A DNA stretch of 47,075 nucleotides from positions 1 through 47,075 of the forward strand of contig LADS01000017.1 of NCBI GenBank assembly GCA_000961725.1. The letters are read 5' to 3'. The first letter of the stretch is position 1; the number at the start of each line of letters is the position of its first letter. The DNA comes from Desulfobulbaceae bacterium BRH_c16a. GTDB lineage: Bacteria > Desulfobacterota > Desulfobulbia > Desulfobulbales > Desulfocapsaceae. The position numbers and the translations under genes are program-made. The notes under the pieces are model-generated. The model was not told the origin of the DNA. It ran no database searches and worked only from the letters and a program-made list of their open reading frames with translations. Positions 9,216 through 17,485 of this stretch are shown here, piece after piece.

Positions 9216-11543
9216 TTATTTGAACCAGCCCTGTATTGATCTGAATACTCCTTTCACCTCTTTTTTCACTTCTCTTGCCTCCTGTTTCAAACTACTCATG
9301 GTTCCGACTTCTTCCCGCAATTCCGGGGCGGCCGGCACACTGCCGGCAATAAAAGGCAGCCTTGTGCCGCCCGCGCCTGGAATCCGAGTCTCGCGAAGTG
9401 TTGCGCGGTCAATGGTGACCCAGCCGATGCCCGCAGGTTCAGTCAGCTGCAGGGGAGCTGAAGGAAATCTTTCCATTATATTGCCCCAAACCTTCATCGC
9501 CCCGGATGAACCGGTCAGCCCACATGGCGCATTGTCGTCATGCCCCAGCCAGACAACCGCCAGGTGATCCCCGGTAAACCCGGCAAACCAACTGTCCCGA
9601 AGATCATCGGACGTACCCGTTTTCCCGGCGATATTATGATTTTTCAGCGAAGAACGCAACAGCGATACGCCGGTACCTTCGGAAATTGTCCGCTGCATGG
9701 CATGGGATAAAAGATAGTTCGAGGTCGCAGAAAACCGCTGCTCCACCGCAAGTCCGTATCGATTGATCAGGGTGTGGTCTTCGGCCATGACGCTGCCGAT
9801 CGCGCGGAGGGCGGTGAAAAACCCACCCGAGGCGATGGTCTGGTACATCTCGGTCACTGCAAACGGCGACATGTCGACGGCGCCAAGGAGCAGGGAGGGA
9901 TACGGCTGCAGCTCGACGCCCTGATAACCGAGGCCCTGGAGCGTTTCGATGATAGTGTCCAGGCCGACCTCCAGACCAAGTTTGACCGTTGCCAGATTAT
10001 AGGAGTTGGCAAGAGCTGAGAAAAGCGGAACCCGGCCATGTTCTTTTTTATCATAGTTTGCCGGACTCCATGGCGAGCTCCCTGCTGTATTCAGGGTAAT
10101 TGCAGTATCTTCAAGAGGGCTGGCAAGCGAATACCCTCTTTCCAGGGCCGCCAGATAGACGGCCGGCTTGACAAGGGAACCGATGGGTCGATTCGCATTC
10201 AGGGCGCGGTTGAAGCCATGATCGAGAGGCTGTTTACCGCCGGCCACTGCCAGTACTTCGCCGGTCTCCCGACTCGTCACAACCACTGCCCCTTGAAGAT
10301 TTTTAAATTTGGGCTGGCTCGCGAATGCGCCAAGGGTCTCCTCCAGGCCGCGCTCCACCTGATACTGGATATTCGGATCGAGGGTGGTGATGATCTGCAG
10401 GCCGTTGGACTTCAAATCCTCTTCCCGATACTCTCCGGCAAGTTGTTGCCGTACCAGATCGAGGAAAGCCGGAAAGCGGTTAAACCCGCCCTTCTGCACG
10501 GCAACCTCGGTGAGCGGCCGGCCCTGGGATTCGATCGCCGTTTCCCGGCTGATGAGATCATGGGTGGCCATCAGGTCGAGCACCATGTTTCTGCGCTCGA
10601 GACAGTTTTCCGGATTCCGATGCGGATCGTAGTATGAAGGGCCTTTTACCATGCCGACAAGTGCGGCTATCTGATCGGGCCTGAGATCCTGCAGGTTCCG
10701 GCGAAAGTAAAACTGGCTGGCCAGAGCAAAGCCATGAATGGCGCGACTGCTGTCCTGACCGAGAAACACCTCATTAATATAAGTCGTGAGGATCTCATCT
10801 TTGGTGTAGTAGTGCTCAAGGAGCACTGCCATGACAGCTTCCTGGAACTTGCGCAGCAAGGTCCGTTCTCGGGTGAGGAAGAGATTTTTGACCAGTTGCT
10901 GGGTAAGCGTACTTCCGCCCTGAACGGTTTTACCGGCTCTGATATTTGCTAAAAACGCCCTGGCCACGGATAAAGGCGCGATACCCTGATGGGAATAAAA
11001 ATTCCGGTCCTCGAGGGTTACCAGGGTTTCGACCAGCAGTTCGGGAATCTCCTCCCGTTCGAGGAGGATCCGGTCTTCGTGGACCAGGGGATGAAAGCTG
11101 CCGATCCGGGCGGGATCGAGCTGGAAAAAAGAGACGGGTGTCCCATCTGCGGCGTTGGTGATAGACGCGACCTGTCCCGCCGAAAAGGTTACCGAAAGGT
11201 GCCGCGATGGCTCAAACCCGGAGGGAAAATGGAAGTCCCTGGTCACGAGACGGATGGTTTTGTCTTTTTTCGCATAGCTCCCGGCGCTGCTCTCCCGGTC
11301 TTCCTGGCGATAACCGGCCAGCTGCACTTCCTGCTCGACCATCTCCGGGGTGAACCGCAGCCCGGGATACAATTCCAGGGGACGGGCATAGACTATGGCG
11401 GGCAAAGACCAGCGCTTGCCCTCGAATTTTGCGCGTATCTCTCCACTCAGCCGGGAAACATAGGGTACGGCCATAATGGCCATGAGCAGAAAAACGCCTG
11501 CAGTCATGGAAATGAGAAGAATGCGTATCTGTGAATTCTTCAT
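9216..11543 (-). CDS. mrcB: Penicillin-binding protein 1B, bifunctional glycosyltransferase/transpeptidase
   Basis: This 775-residue class A PBP polymerises lipid II and cross-links peptidoglycan in the periplasm. The order is a membrane anchor (residues about 7-30), a UB2H-like domain (RWSLPAIVYARPLELYPG), and a GT51 domain with the catalytic Glu in VTLEDRNFYSHQG and QGGSTLTQQLVKNLFL. The transpeptidase follows with SLVK (the nucleophile Ser in PIGSLVKPAVYL), the SYN motif, and KTGT. These features favour PBP1b over PBP1a. Transcription continues into the TPR lipoprotein gene, so the two are probably one operon. The C-terminal 40 residues are a charged helix rather than a further domain. Confidence 0.93.
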   Translation of the reverse strand: MKNSQIRILLISMTAGVFLLMAIMAVPYVSRLSGEIRAKFEGKRWSLPAIVYARPLELYPGLRFTPEMVEQEVQLAGYRQEDRESSAGSYAKKDKTIRLVTRDFHFPSGFEPSRHLSVTFSAGQVASITNAADGTPVSFFQLDPARIGSFHPLVHEDRILLEREEIPELLVETLVTLEDRNFYSHQGIAPLSVARAFLANIRAGKTVQGGSTLTQQLVKNLFLTRERTLLRKFQEAVMAVLLEHYYTKDEILTTYINEVFLGQDSSRAIHGFALASQFYFRRNLQDLRPDQIAALVGMVKGPSYYDPHRNPENCLERRNMVLDLMATHDLISRETAIESQGRPLTEVAVQKGGFNRFPAFLDLVRQQLAGEYREEDLKSNGLQIITTLDPNIQYQVERGLEETLGAFASQPKFKNLQGAVVVTSRETGEVLAVAGGKQPLDHGFNRALNANRPIGSLVKPAVYLAALERGYSLASPLEDTAITLNTAGSSPWSPANYDKKEHGRVPLFSALANSYNLATVKLGLEVGLDTIIETLQGLGYQGVELQPYPSLLLGAVDMSPFAVTEMYQTIASGGFFTALRAIGSVMAEDHTLINRYGLAVEQRFSATSNYLLSHAMQRTISEGTGVSLLRSSLKNHNIAGKTGTSDDLRDSWFAGFTGDHLAVVWLGHDDNAPCGLTGSSGAMKVWGNIMERFPSAPLQLTEPAGIGWVTIDRATLRETRIPGAGGTRLPFIAGSVPAAPELREEVGTMSSLKQEAREVKKEVKGVFRSIQGWFK

Positions 11544-11605
11544 ATTTTAAAGCAACCTGAATGAACTTTTTTTCTAAGGGAAGGTTCGTGATACGTGCCA
11601 CTCGG

Positions 11606-11629
11606 TCATTCCGGCGCAGGCCGGAATGA
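11606..11629. repeat. REP-like hairpin
   Basis: Perfect 9-bp arms TCATTCCGG and CCGGAATGA surround a 6-base CGCAGG loop. The consensus is very like the extragenic palindromes (ATTCCGG...CCGGAAT) found scattered in many proteobacterial genomes. No T-tract follows on either strand, so it is probably not a Rho-independent terminator. Confidence 0.65.
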
Positions 11630-11694
11630 GATAGTTTGCCGATATCGATACATTGGAAATCGAAATGGATTGATGTGCTTCTGCTGAGTTTGCT

Positions 11695-12015
11695 CTATTT
11701 CTCCAGAATATCGCGGCTCCAGGAGATTGCCGCCATGGCCTGGGGAAAACCGATGGTCGAGATGAGCAGCAAAATTGCATGATAGATTTCCTCCGGCTTG
11801 GCTCCCGCCTTCTGCGCCCGGCGGGTATGGGAGTGGACGGATCCCTCCGAACCGACCGCCGCCGCTGCTGCCAGCTGAATCAGGTGGCTGGTTTTATCGT
11901 CGAGAGGGCCGATTCCCCGCACCGTCTGGCCAAGATTATCGACTGCGGCGATCACTTCGGGAAAACGTTGGGCGATATCTTCGTAGGTCTTACCTCGAGT
12001 TTCGTTATTTGCCAT
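11695..12015 (-). CDS. Carboxymuconolactone decarboxylase (CMD/AhpD-like) family protein
   Basis: This is a 106-residue all-helical protein. It has the family pattern of a DDKTSHLIQLAAAAAVGSEG helix, then VHSHTRRAQKAGAKPEEI and an AISWSRDIL end. AhpD-type members use a CxxC pair for alkylhydroperoxide reduction. Here the corresponding position reads SEGSVHSH with no cysteine, so peroxidase activity is unlikely. CMD proteins without the cysteines are often of unknown or structural role. It is a single gene between mrcB and the HerA-like gene. Confidence 0.75.
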   Translation of the reverse strand: MANNETRGKTYEDIAQRFPEVIAAVDNLGQTVRGIGPLDDKTSHLIQLAAAAAVGSEGSVHSHTRRAQKAGAKPEEIYHAILLLISTIGFPQAMAAISWSRDILEK

Positions 12016-12076
12016 GATATTTCCTGTTGTTCGGGTTGTTCTTTTCCGGCAGCCTTGGAAAAAATGGCACCGAGTC

Positions 12077-12142
12077 CGTTTAGGAGCCGTTAAGAAATAA
12101 CCAGGCCATTTTCAACCATTTCGTTACGGCTCCTTAGACCGT
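12077..12142. repeat. Imperfect inverted repeat (MITE/REP-like)
   Basis: Arms AGGAGCCGT (12082-12090) and ACGGCTCCT (12126-12134) pair perfectly. The flanks and the inner GAAAT/ATTTC segments extend the pairing imperfectly over about 65 bp. It lies in a 250-bp gap between the CMD gene and the HerA-like gene. It may be a small non-autonomous element. No copy elsewhere in the window was found. Confidence 0.55.
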
Positions 12143-12265
12143 TCCGGGCATTACCTTGGCCATGTTATTTCTGACAACGGCTTACTTCATCCTCATCATA
12201 CATCGGAACCGCGATAAACGGGACTTTTTTCAGTGCCCCCTTGCGAGTGACAGGAAATTTTCCTG

Positions 12266-14656
12266 TCAAGCCGACATCTCCCAGAGCAGGACCATGCGGA
12301 CATCGAAGATATCGCTACGCCGCGGATTGATGGTGAATGGTTCAATCCGGTAATTTTCAGCCTCAAAGCCGGCAGCAAGCTCGTTCACCTTCTGTTCAAT
12401 CTCGGCGGACAGGTCTTCGAGCTCCCGCTGGAGCTCGAGGATCTCTTCTTCCGCCCGCTTGACATCGTTTTTTTCTTTGGCCACACGTCCGACGCTGCGC
12501 ATTCCGGTGGCCGCCCTCCCGATGGTCGTGGAGGAAAGCGCCTTTCTGCCGAAAAACGCCCCGACCACAGCGACTCCGAAAGAGATGAGGGAGTCGGCGG
12601 TTTTACTCTGGACATCAACCTTTTCCTTGTCCAGGCGGTCGAATGCCCGATTGAGCTTCTGCGTAAGGCCTGCCTGGCGAGCCTGATATTTCAGCCGCAA
12701 TTTTTCGACGGCTTCATCCTGTTTCTGCCGCAGATAATCGTGGAAACGGACTTTAAAGTCGCCTAAAGCTTCATCGGGCCTGGATTCAAAATTTTCGCCC
12801 TGCACCCGGTAAAGCTCCAGTCTGCAGTTCTGGTAAAGATAATCGCCGAGCGTTTTGGCCAGAGCCTTGAAATCCTTGTGTTTCGACAGAACCGACGGCA
12901 ATGGATAATAACGGCTGTTGCCGGGCGCATCCAGCCGGCAGTCATCAATGGCATAAGGGGTTGTTTCGGCTGAACTCCATTCCGGACGCTGAAAATTCTC
13001 ATCCAGATAAAGGCGAAGATTGATTTCTCTCACCACATCGATATTTCTCGCGCCATGAAAAAAACGTACCGAGGCAGACCCGGCGAGCCAGGGCTCGAAC
13101 CGGAATTCATCGCTCACGACGTTCTGGAGGTGATAACGCTGTTCGATAGCCTGGGGAAGTACCGGTGGATGGCCGCTCGCGTCTCCGCCAATCGAGGCCG
13201 ATCCGGAGGAAACAGGTTCCGAAGGCTTTCCGGCAGGTTCTTTTTTCTTTTGTTCCATCAATCTCTTAATGTCGCTCTGGGAGATCGGCCCCTTGAGATA
13301 GGACATGACCCATCTGGTCTCAAAGAGCAGCGGCTCGTCGAGATGGGCGGAATTGAGCAGAAACTGGCGGCTCTTCATGGAGGAGAGCAGTTTTCTTAAC
13401 TTTGCAGCATTGAGGGAACCGTCGCCGGCACCGGCGATCCCTTCCACTACCCGGTCCTGATCCTGACTGGTCTGCAACCGCCCGATAAACCAGGTGCCGA
13501 TATTGGCAAGCCCCTTATAGTCGAGGTCGACCGGATTCTGGGTCGCTAAAACCACTCCGACGCCATAGGCCCGGGCCTGCTTCAGCAGCAGAAGCATCGG
13601 TTTTTTCGACGGCGGGTTGGCGGTCGGCGGGAAATACCCGAATATTTCGTCCATATAGAGCAAGGCCTTGAGCGATGCGGTCCCCTGCTGACAGCGCATC
13701 CAGCCGATGAACTGGTTGAGCAGCATGGTGACAAAGAACATCCGTTCGTTGTCGGACAGGTGGGCGATGGAGAAAATTGCGGTTCGCGGCGTGCCGTCTT
13801 CAGTGTAGAGCAGTCTCTGGATGTCGAGGGGTTCGCCTTGCGTCCAGGCGCTGAATGTAGGACTTGCCAGGATGTTGTTGAGATTCATGGCCAAAGCCAT
13901 CCGCTGGGGCTGCGGATAGAAAGTATCGAGGGGGAAGACGCCGACCTTGTCAAAGGGCGGATTGACGACATGACCGATAAGCGCCTCCATCGAAACATCC
14001 TGGCTCATCCGCCAGAAATGGAGAAACAGCGAGCTGAGCAGGATATGCTCGCGGCTCTGCAGGGGATCGCCGCCGACACCGATCAGGGCAAGCAGACTGG
14101 TGGTTGTCGAACCGACCAGGCTGTTCAGGGTATCGGTGTCGTTTGCCACCTCTTCGGCAGGCGCGCTGAAACTGCTGAGCACCGAGACAGGCATACCGGC
14201 GCTGCTGCCGGGCGTGTAGATGGTCAGGTCGGTTTTCGACCGCAGGGCGGCGATCCGCTCCGCCCCCTGACCCCACGAGGCCAGTCCTTCCTTCCAGGAT
14301 CTTGCGGTCTCGGCAGCTAATTGCTCGACCGTCATCTCTTTTTTCGCGGCGTCGGCAGAATCGATCCACGGGGCAAAATCCTCGGCGGCGCAGTTCGGGA
14401 AGCTCAGCAAGAGATTACCCATATCCCCCTTAGGATCGATGACGATCGACGGCACATTGTCCATGATCGCCTCTTCGATGAGACCGATTCCCAAGCCGGT
14501 CTTGCCGCTGCCGGTCATGCCGATGATCACCCCGTGGGTAGTCAAGTCTTTGTTTTTATAAAGAAGAGGCGCCCGGGAAGGAGCGCCGCCGGCGATATCC
14601 AGCTCCCGCCCGAGATACAGCAGTCCGAGTTTTTCATAGGGGTATTGATCAGCCAT
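12266..14656 (-). CDS. HerA/DUF87-type ATPase, large, orphan
   Basis: This is about 796 residues. An N-terminal RecA-like hexameric ATPase has Walker A GMTGSGKTG, Walker B LLYMDEIFGYFPP, and VLATQNPVDLDYKGLANIGT, a motif shared with HerA-FtsK-type DNA-translocating ATPases. The C-terminal third contains a long charged coiled coil (about 670-760) with a hydrophobic glycine stretch near residue 700 (SLISFGVAVVGAFFG). I start at the ATG at 14656 because AAGGA precedes it, although an upstream ATG at 14686 is possible. There is no NurA nuclease beside it. Related large orphan ATPases exist in deltaproteobacteria, and a role in DNA processing or mobile-element defence is only a guess. Confidence 0.75.
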   Translation of the reverse strand: MADQYPYEKLGLLYLGRELDIAGGAPSRAPLLYKNKDLTTHGVIIGMTGSGKTGLGIGLIEEAIMDNVPSIVIDPKGDMGNLLLSFPNCAAEDFAPWIDSADAAKKEMTVEQLAAETARSWKEGLASWGQGAERIAALRSKTDLTIYTPGSSAGMPVSVLSSFSAPAEEVANDTDTLNSLVGSTTTSLLALIGVGGDPLQSREHILLSSLFLHFWRMSQDVSMEALIGHVVNPPFDKVGVFPLDTFYPQPQRMALAMNLNNILASPTFSAWTQGEPLDIQRLLYTEDGTPRTAIFSIAHLSDNERMFFVTMLLNQFIGWMRCQQGTASLKALLYMDEIFGYFPPTANPPSKKPMLLLLKQARAYGVGVVLATQNPVDLDYKGLANIGTWFIGRLQTSQDQDRVVEGIAGAGDGSLNAAKLRKLLSSMKSRQFLLNSAHLDEPLLFETRWVMSYLKGPISQSDIKRLMEQKKKEPAGKPSEPVSSGSASIGGDASGHPPVLPQAIEQRYHLQNVVSDEFRFEPWLAGSASVRFFHGARNIDVVREINLRLYLDENFQRPEWSSAETTPYAIDDCRLDAPGNSRYYPLPSVLSKHKDFKALAKTLGDYLYQNCRLELYRVQGENFESRPDEALGDFKVRFHDYLRQKQDEAVEKLRLKYQARQAGLTQKLNRAFDRLDKEKVDVQSKTADSLISFGVAVVGAFFGRKALSSTTIGRAATGMRSVGRVAKEKNDVKRAEEEILELQRELEDLSAEIEQKVNELAAGFEAENYRIEPFTINPRRSDIFDVRMVLLWEMSA

Positions 14657-14944
14657 AGCCTCTGTCCTTGAAGGATTGGTGTTCATCGTTTGCCGAACTT
14701 CCTGTCGATACCCCTATTGATACCATAAAAACTTAATATTTCAAAGTGGTTGTCCTCTTCTACCGGCGACCGGCCAACACATGTTAGGAAACTCTCCTCC
14801 TCTACCTTGCCATCTTTTCAAATAAGCTCTATTTTCTCACTGTTACACATCAGCATCCCGCCACCGCTCCATTATTTTCTCGGCCGGTATTTACTTTTTC
14901 TGTGAAAAGTGTTTGTGTATATGATAATCATTGATGAATTTTTC
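14657..14944. other. Intergenic region before the NQR operon
   Basis: This gap between the divergent HerA-like gene and apbE contains T-rich and A-rich segments and a Fur-box-like motif (separate entry). I saw no clean sigma70 promoter. The second copy of the structured element follows directly at 14945. Confidence 0.4.
14917..14935 (+). promoter_or_regulatory. Weak Fur-box-like site
   Basis: The core TGATAATCATT is an exact match to the centre of the Fur consensus, and by hand 13 of 19 consensus positions agree. It lies upstream of apbE-nqr, whose NqrD/E/F products contain iron. Iron control is plausible, but this score is near what AT-rich DNA gives by chance. Confidence 0.25.
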
Positions 14945-15022
14945 AGTGCCTTACAGATTATTTTCGTTCATGAAAAAACAAGAAAATAATCTGCGAAAGG
15001 TACTTATACCCCCCTTATGGGG
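14945..15022 (+). repeat. Structured repeat element, copy 2 of 3
   Basis: The outer stem AGTGCCTT (14945-14952) pairs with AAGGTACT (14997-15004) with one G-T wobble. Inside is a perfect 12-bp stem CAGATTATTTTC / GAAAATAATCTG (14954-14965 and 14982-14993). A C-tract/G-tract hairpin follows (15009-15014 with 15019-15022). It ends about 48 bp before apbE and matches copies 1 and 3. Confidence 0.65.
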
Positions 15023-15069
15023 TGTTAGGATTCTTTCCCAGTTCGCCCCCACTGCAAAGGACCAAAAAC

Positions 15070-16092
15070 ATGGCTATCGAACATCTACACACACAAGGCA
15101 TGAACCGACGCGGCTTTATGAAAATCGTCGCGGTGGCCGGAGCGGCGACTGCCTGCTGGCAACTCGGCCTGTTTGGCTCGAAAGCTGTCCATGCGGCACG
15201 GAGAAGCCAGCCGATCATGGGTACCGTCCTGAATCTTACCGTTTACGGCCCGGATCGTGACAGTTGCGAAGAAGCACTGACGAAAACCATCGTCACCATG
15301 CAGGGACTGGAGAAAAAACTCAGCAGGCATATGGCAAGCAGCGAACTCTCCATCCTGAACAGCACAGGGTTTCTCGACAATCCGGGCGAAGATCTCCGGC
15401 GGGTGCTCGTCCTCTCCGAGGAACTGAGCCGCAAAACCTCCGGCGCTTTCGATGTAACCATGCTGCCGCTGCTGTTGCTCCACGAGGAACTGCGGGGCAA
15501 CAATGACCATCCCGATACCGGACGCCTCGCCTCGGCCCGGAGCGCGGTGGGGTATGAGCATCTCGCCCGGAACGACGAAGCCGTCCGCTTTACCAGACCG
15601 GGCATGGGAATTTCCCTCGACGGCATCGGTAAAGGATATATCGTCGACCGGGGCGTTGCTGCTCTCAGAAACCTCGGTTTCAACAATGTGTATGTCGAGG
15701 CGGGCGGAGATCTCATGGTCAGCGGCCGGAAAGATAAAAACACGCCCTGGCGTATAGGCATACGAAACCCCCGACCGCAGCAGGATAAAAAAATGGTCAC
15801 CATCGACATCAGCGACAAGGCGGTGGCGACCTCCGGCGATTACCTTCAGGCCTTCACCCCCGACCTGAAGCACCATCACATAATCGATCCGCGCATCGGT
15901 TTTTCGCCGCCGGAGCTTGCCAGCTGCACCGTCACCGCCCCGACCGTTGCCGAAGCCGACGGACTGGCAACAGCCCTCATGGTTCTCGGCAAAAATGACG
16001 CCCTGGATCTCATCGAGTCCATGGACGGCTGCGAGGCGTATCTGGTGGGCAAGGATCTCCGGGCCTGCAACACCACGGGTTTTTTCGGCTGA
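15070..16092 (+). CDS. apbE: ApbE, FAD:protein FMN transferase
   Basis: This 340-residue enzyme attaches FMN to threonine in SGAT motifs, as in NqrB and NqrC. The start (MAIEHLHTQGMN) leads into RRGFMKIVAVAGAATA, a good twin-arginine signal, so the enzyme should be exported folded by Tat and work on the outside of the inner membrane. The fold is marked by QPIMGTVLNLTVYG, a DGIGKGYIVDRG segment, VYVEAGGDLMVSG and HHIIDPRIGFSP. AAGGA lies 7 bases before the ATG. An upstream ATG in the same frame at 15022 has no ribosome site. The gene heads the NQR operon and ends 1 bp before nqrA. Confidence 0.93.
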   Translation: MAIEHLHTQGMNRRGFMKIVAVAGAATACWQLGLFGSKAVHAARRSQPIMGTVLNLTVYGPDRDSCEEALTKTIVTMQGLEKKLSRHMASSELSILNSTGFLDNPGEDLRRVLVLSEELSRKTSGAFDVTMLPLLLLHEELRGNNDHPDTGRLASARSAVGYEHLARNDEAVRFTRPGMGISLDGIGKGYIVDRGVAALRNLGFNNVYVEAGGDLMVSGRKDKNTPWRIGIRNPRPQQDKKMVTIDISDKAVATSGDYLQAFTPDLKHHHIIDPRIGFSPPELASCTVTAPTVAEADGLATALMVLGKNDALDLIESMDGCEAYLVGKDLRACNTTGFFG

Positions 16093-16093
16093 T

Positions 16094-17440
16094 ATGAAGA
16101 CAATTACACTTAAAAAAGGCCTTGATATTCCCATCTCCGGGGCGCCCGAGCAGAAGATCCGACAGGGAAATCCGATTCGCCGGGTGGCCATTCTCGGCGA
16201 CGATTATACCGGCATGTTACCGACTATGCTGGTCAAACCGGATGATCGCGTCATTACCGGGCAGCAAGTGTTTACCGACAAGAAAAATCCGGGAGTGATC
16301 TTTACTTCGCCGGGGTGCGGAAAAGTCGTTGCCGTAAACCGGGGGGAAAAACGAAAGTTCGAGTCGCTCGTCATCGAACTGGACGGCGATGAAGCGGTCA
16401 CTTTCACGGACCCTGCAGACCGGCCGGAACAACTCGAACCACCGGCCATCCGTGAGCTGCTGGTACATTCCGGAATGTGGACCGCCTTCCGGACCCGGCC
16501 GTTCGGCAAAACGCCGAACATCGCCTCCGACCCAAGCGCCCTGTTCATAACCGCCATGGATACCAAACCTCTGGCCGCCCGGCCACCGGTTATCGTCAGG
16601 GAGTATGAGGCGGAGTACCGGCTTGGCTTGAAGATCCTGCGGCGGCTGCTCGCCGTGCCGATCCATTACTGCACCGGGAAAGAGAACCTTGAGCCCTTTG
16701 AAGAGGTGGATGGAATCGAATACTGGTGTTTCCGCGGCCCCCATCCGGCAGGCCTGCCTTCGACCCATATCCATTTCATCGATCCGGTGAATGAAAACAA
16801 AACCGCCTGGCATATCGGTTATCAGGATGTAATCGGTATCGGCCATCTCTTTCTGACCGGCCGGCTGATGACCGAACGGATCGTTTCTCTTGCCGGTGCC
16901 GGAGTGATACAACCGGCCCTGGTGAAAACCCGGACGGGTGCTTCACTTCTCGATCTCTGCCGGCGGGAAATCTCCCTCGATGAACTGAGAGTCATCTCCG
17001 GCTCAGTGCTCAGCGGCCGTGAATCGAAAGGAAACTCCACCTTTCTCGGCCGCTTTCACGATCAGGTTTCGGTCATCGAAAATTCCAGCGGCAGATCATT
17101 CATGAACTGGCTGATGCCCGGCAAGGATCGCTTCTCCATCGTGCCGTCTTTTGCCTCGTCTTTCTACAAAAACAAGACGTTTCCGATGAATACTGCCGTC
17201 TGGGGCGGGCAAAGAGCAATTTTTCCGCTTGGCACCTATGATATGGTGATGCCCCTGGACATTGTCGCCATGTCGCTGCTCAAATCAATCTCCGTCGGTG
17301 ACACGGACAAGTCCAAGGCACTCGGCTGCCTCGAATTGATCGAGGAAGACCTGAGCCTGTGCAGCTTCGTCTGTCCCGGAAAAAACGAGTTTGGCCCCAT
17401 CCTGCGTGAAGTGCTGACCGCTATCGAACTCGGTGGTTAA
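16094..17440 (+). CDS. nqrA: NqrA, Na+-translocating NADH:quinone reductase subunit A
   Basis: This 448-residue protein is the usual NqrA length (about 447). The start KTITLKKGLDIPISGAPEQ matches the family's opening (IKKGLDLPIAG type). NqrA is a cytoplasmic-side peripheral subunit of the NQR complex, and inhibitor and quinone-type ligands have been mapped to it. The body carries family stretches such as GMWTAFRTRPF, FITAMDTKPL and HIGYQDVIGIGHLF. The longer frame from 15917 is not needed. The ATG follows the apbE stop directly, so translation is probably coupled. Confidence 0.95.
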   Translation: MKTITLKKGLDIPISGAPEQKIRQGNPIRRVAILGDDYTGMLPTMLVKPDDRVITGQQVFTDKKNPGVIFTSPGCGKVVAVNRGEKRKFESLVIELDGDEAVTFTDPADRPEQLEPPAIRELLVHSGMWTAFRTRPFGKTPNIASDPSALFITAMDTKPLAARPPVIVREYEAEYRLGLKILRRLLAVPIHYCTGKENLEPFEEVDGIEYWCFRGPHPAGLPSTHIHFIDPVNENKTAWHIGYQDVIGIGHLFLTGRLMTERIVSLAGAGVIQPALVKTRTGASLLDLCRREISLDELRVISGSVLSGRESKGNSTFLGRFHDQVSVIENSSGRSFMNWLMPGKDRFSIVPSFASSFYKNKTFPMNTAVWGGQRAIFPLGTYDMVMPLDIVAMSLLKSISVGDTDKSKALGCLELIEEDLSLCSFVCPGKNEFGPILREVLTAIELGG

Positions 17441-17485
17441 GAGGGATTTCCGCCCATAACGAACACTTTGTCGAAAGGTGACAAT

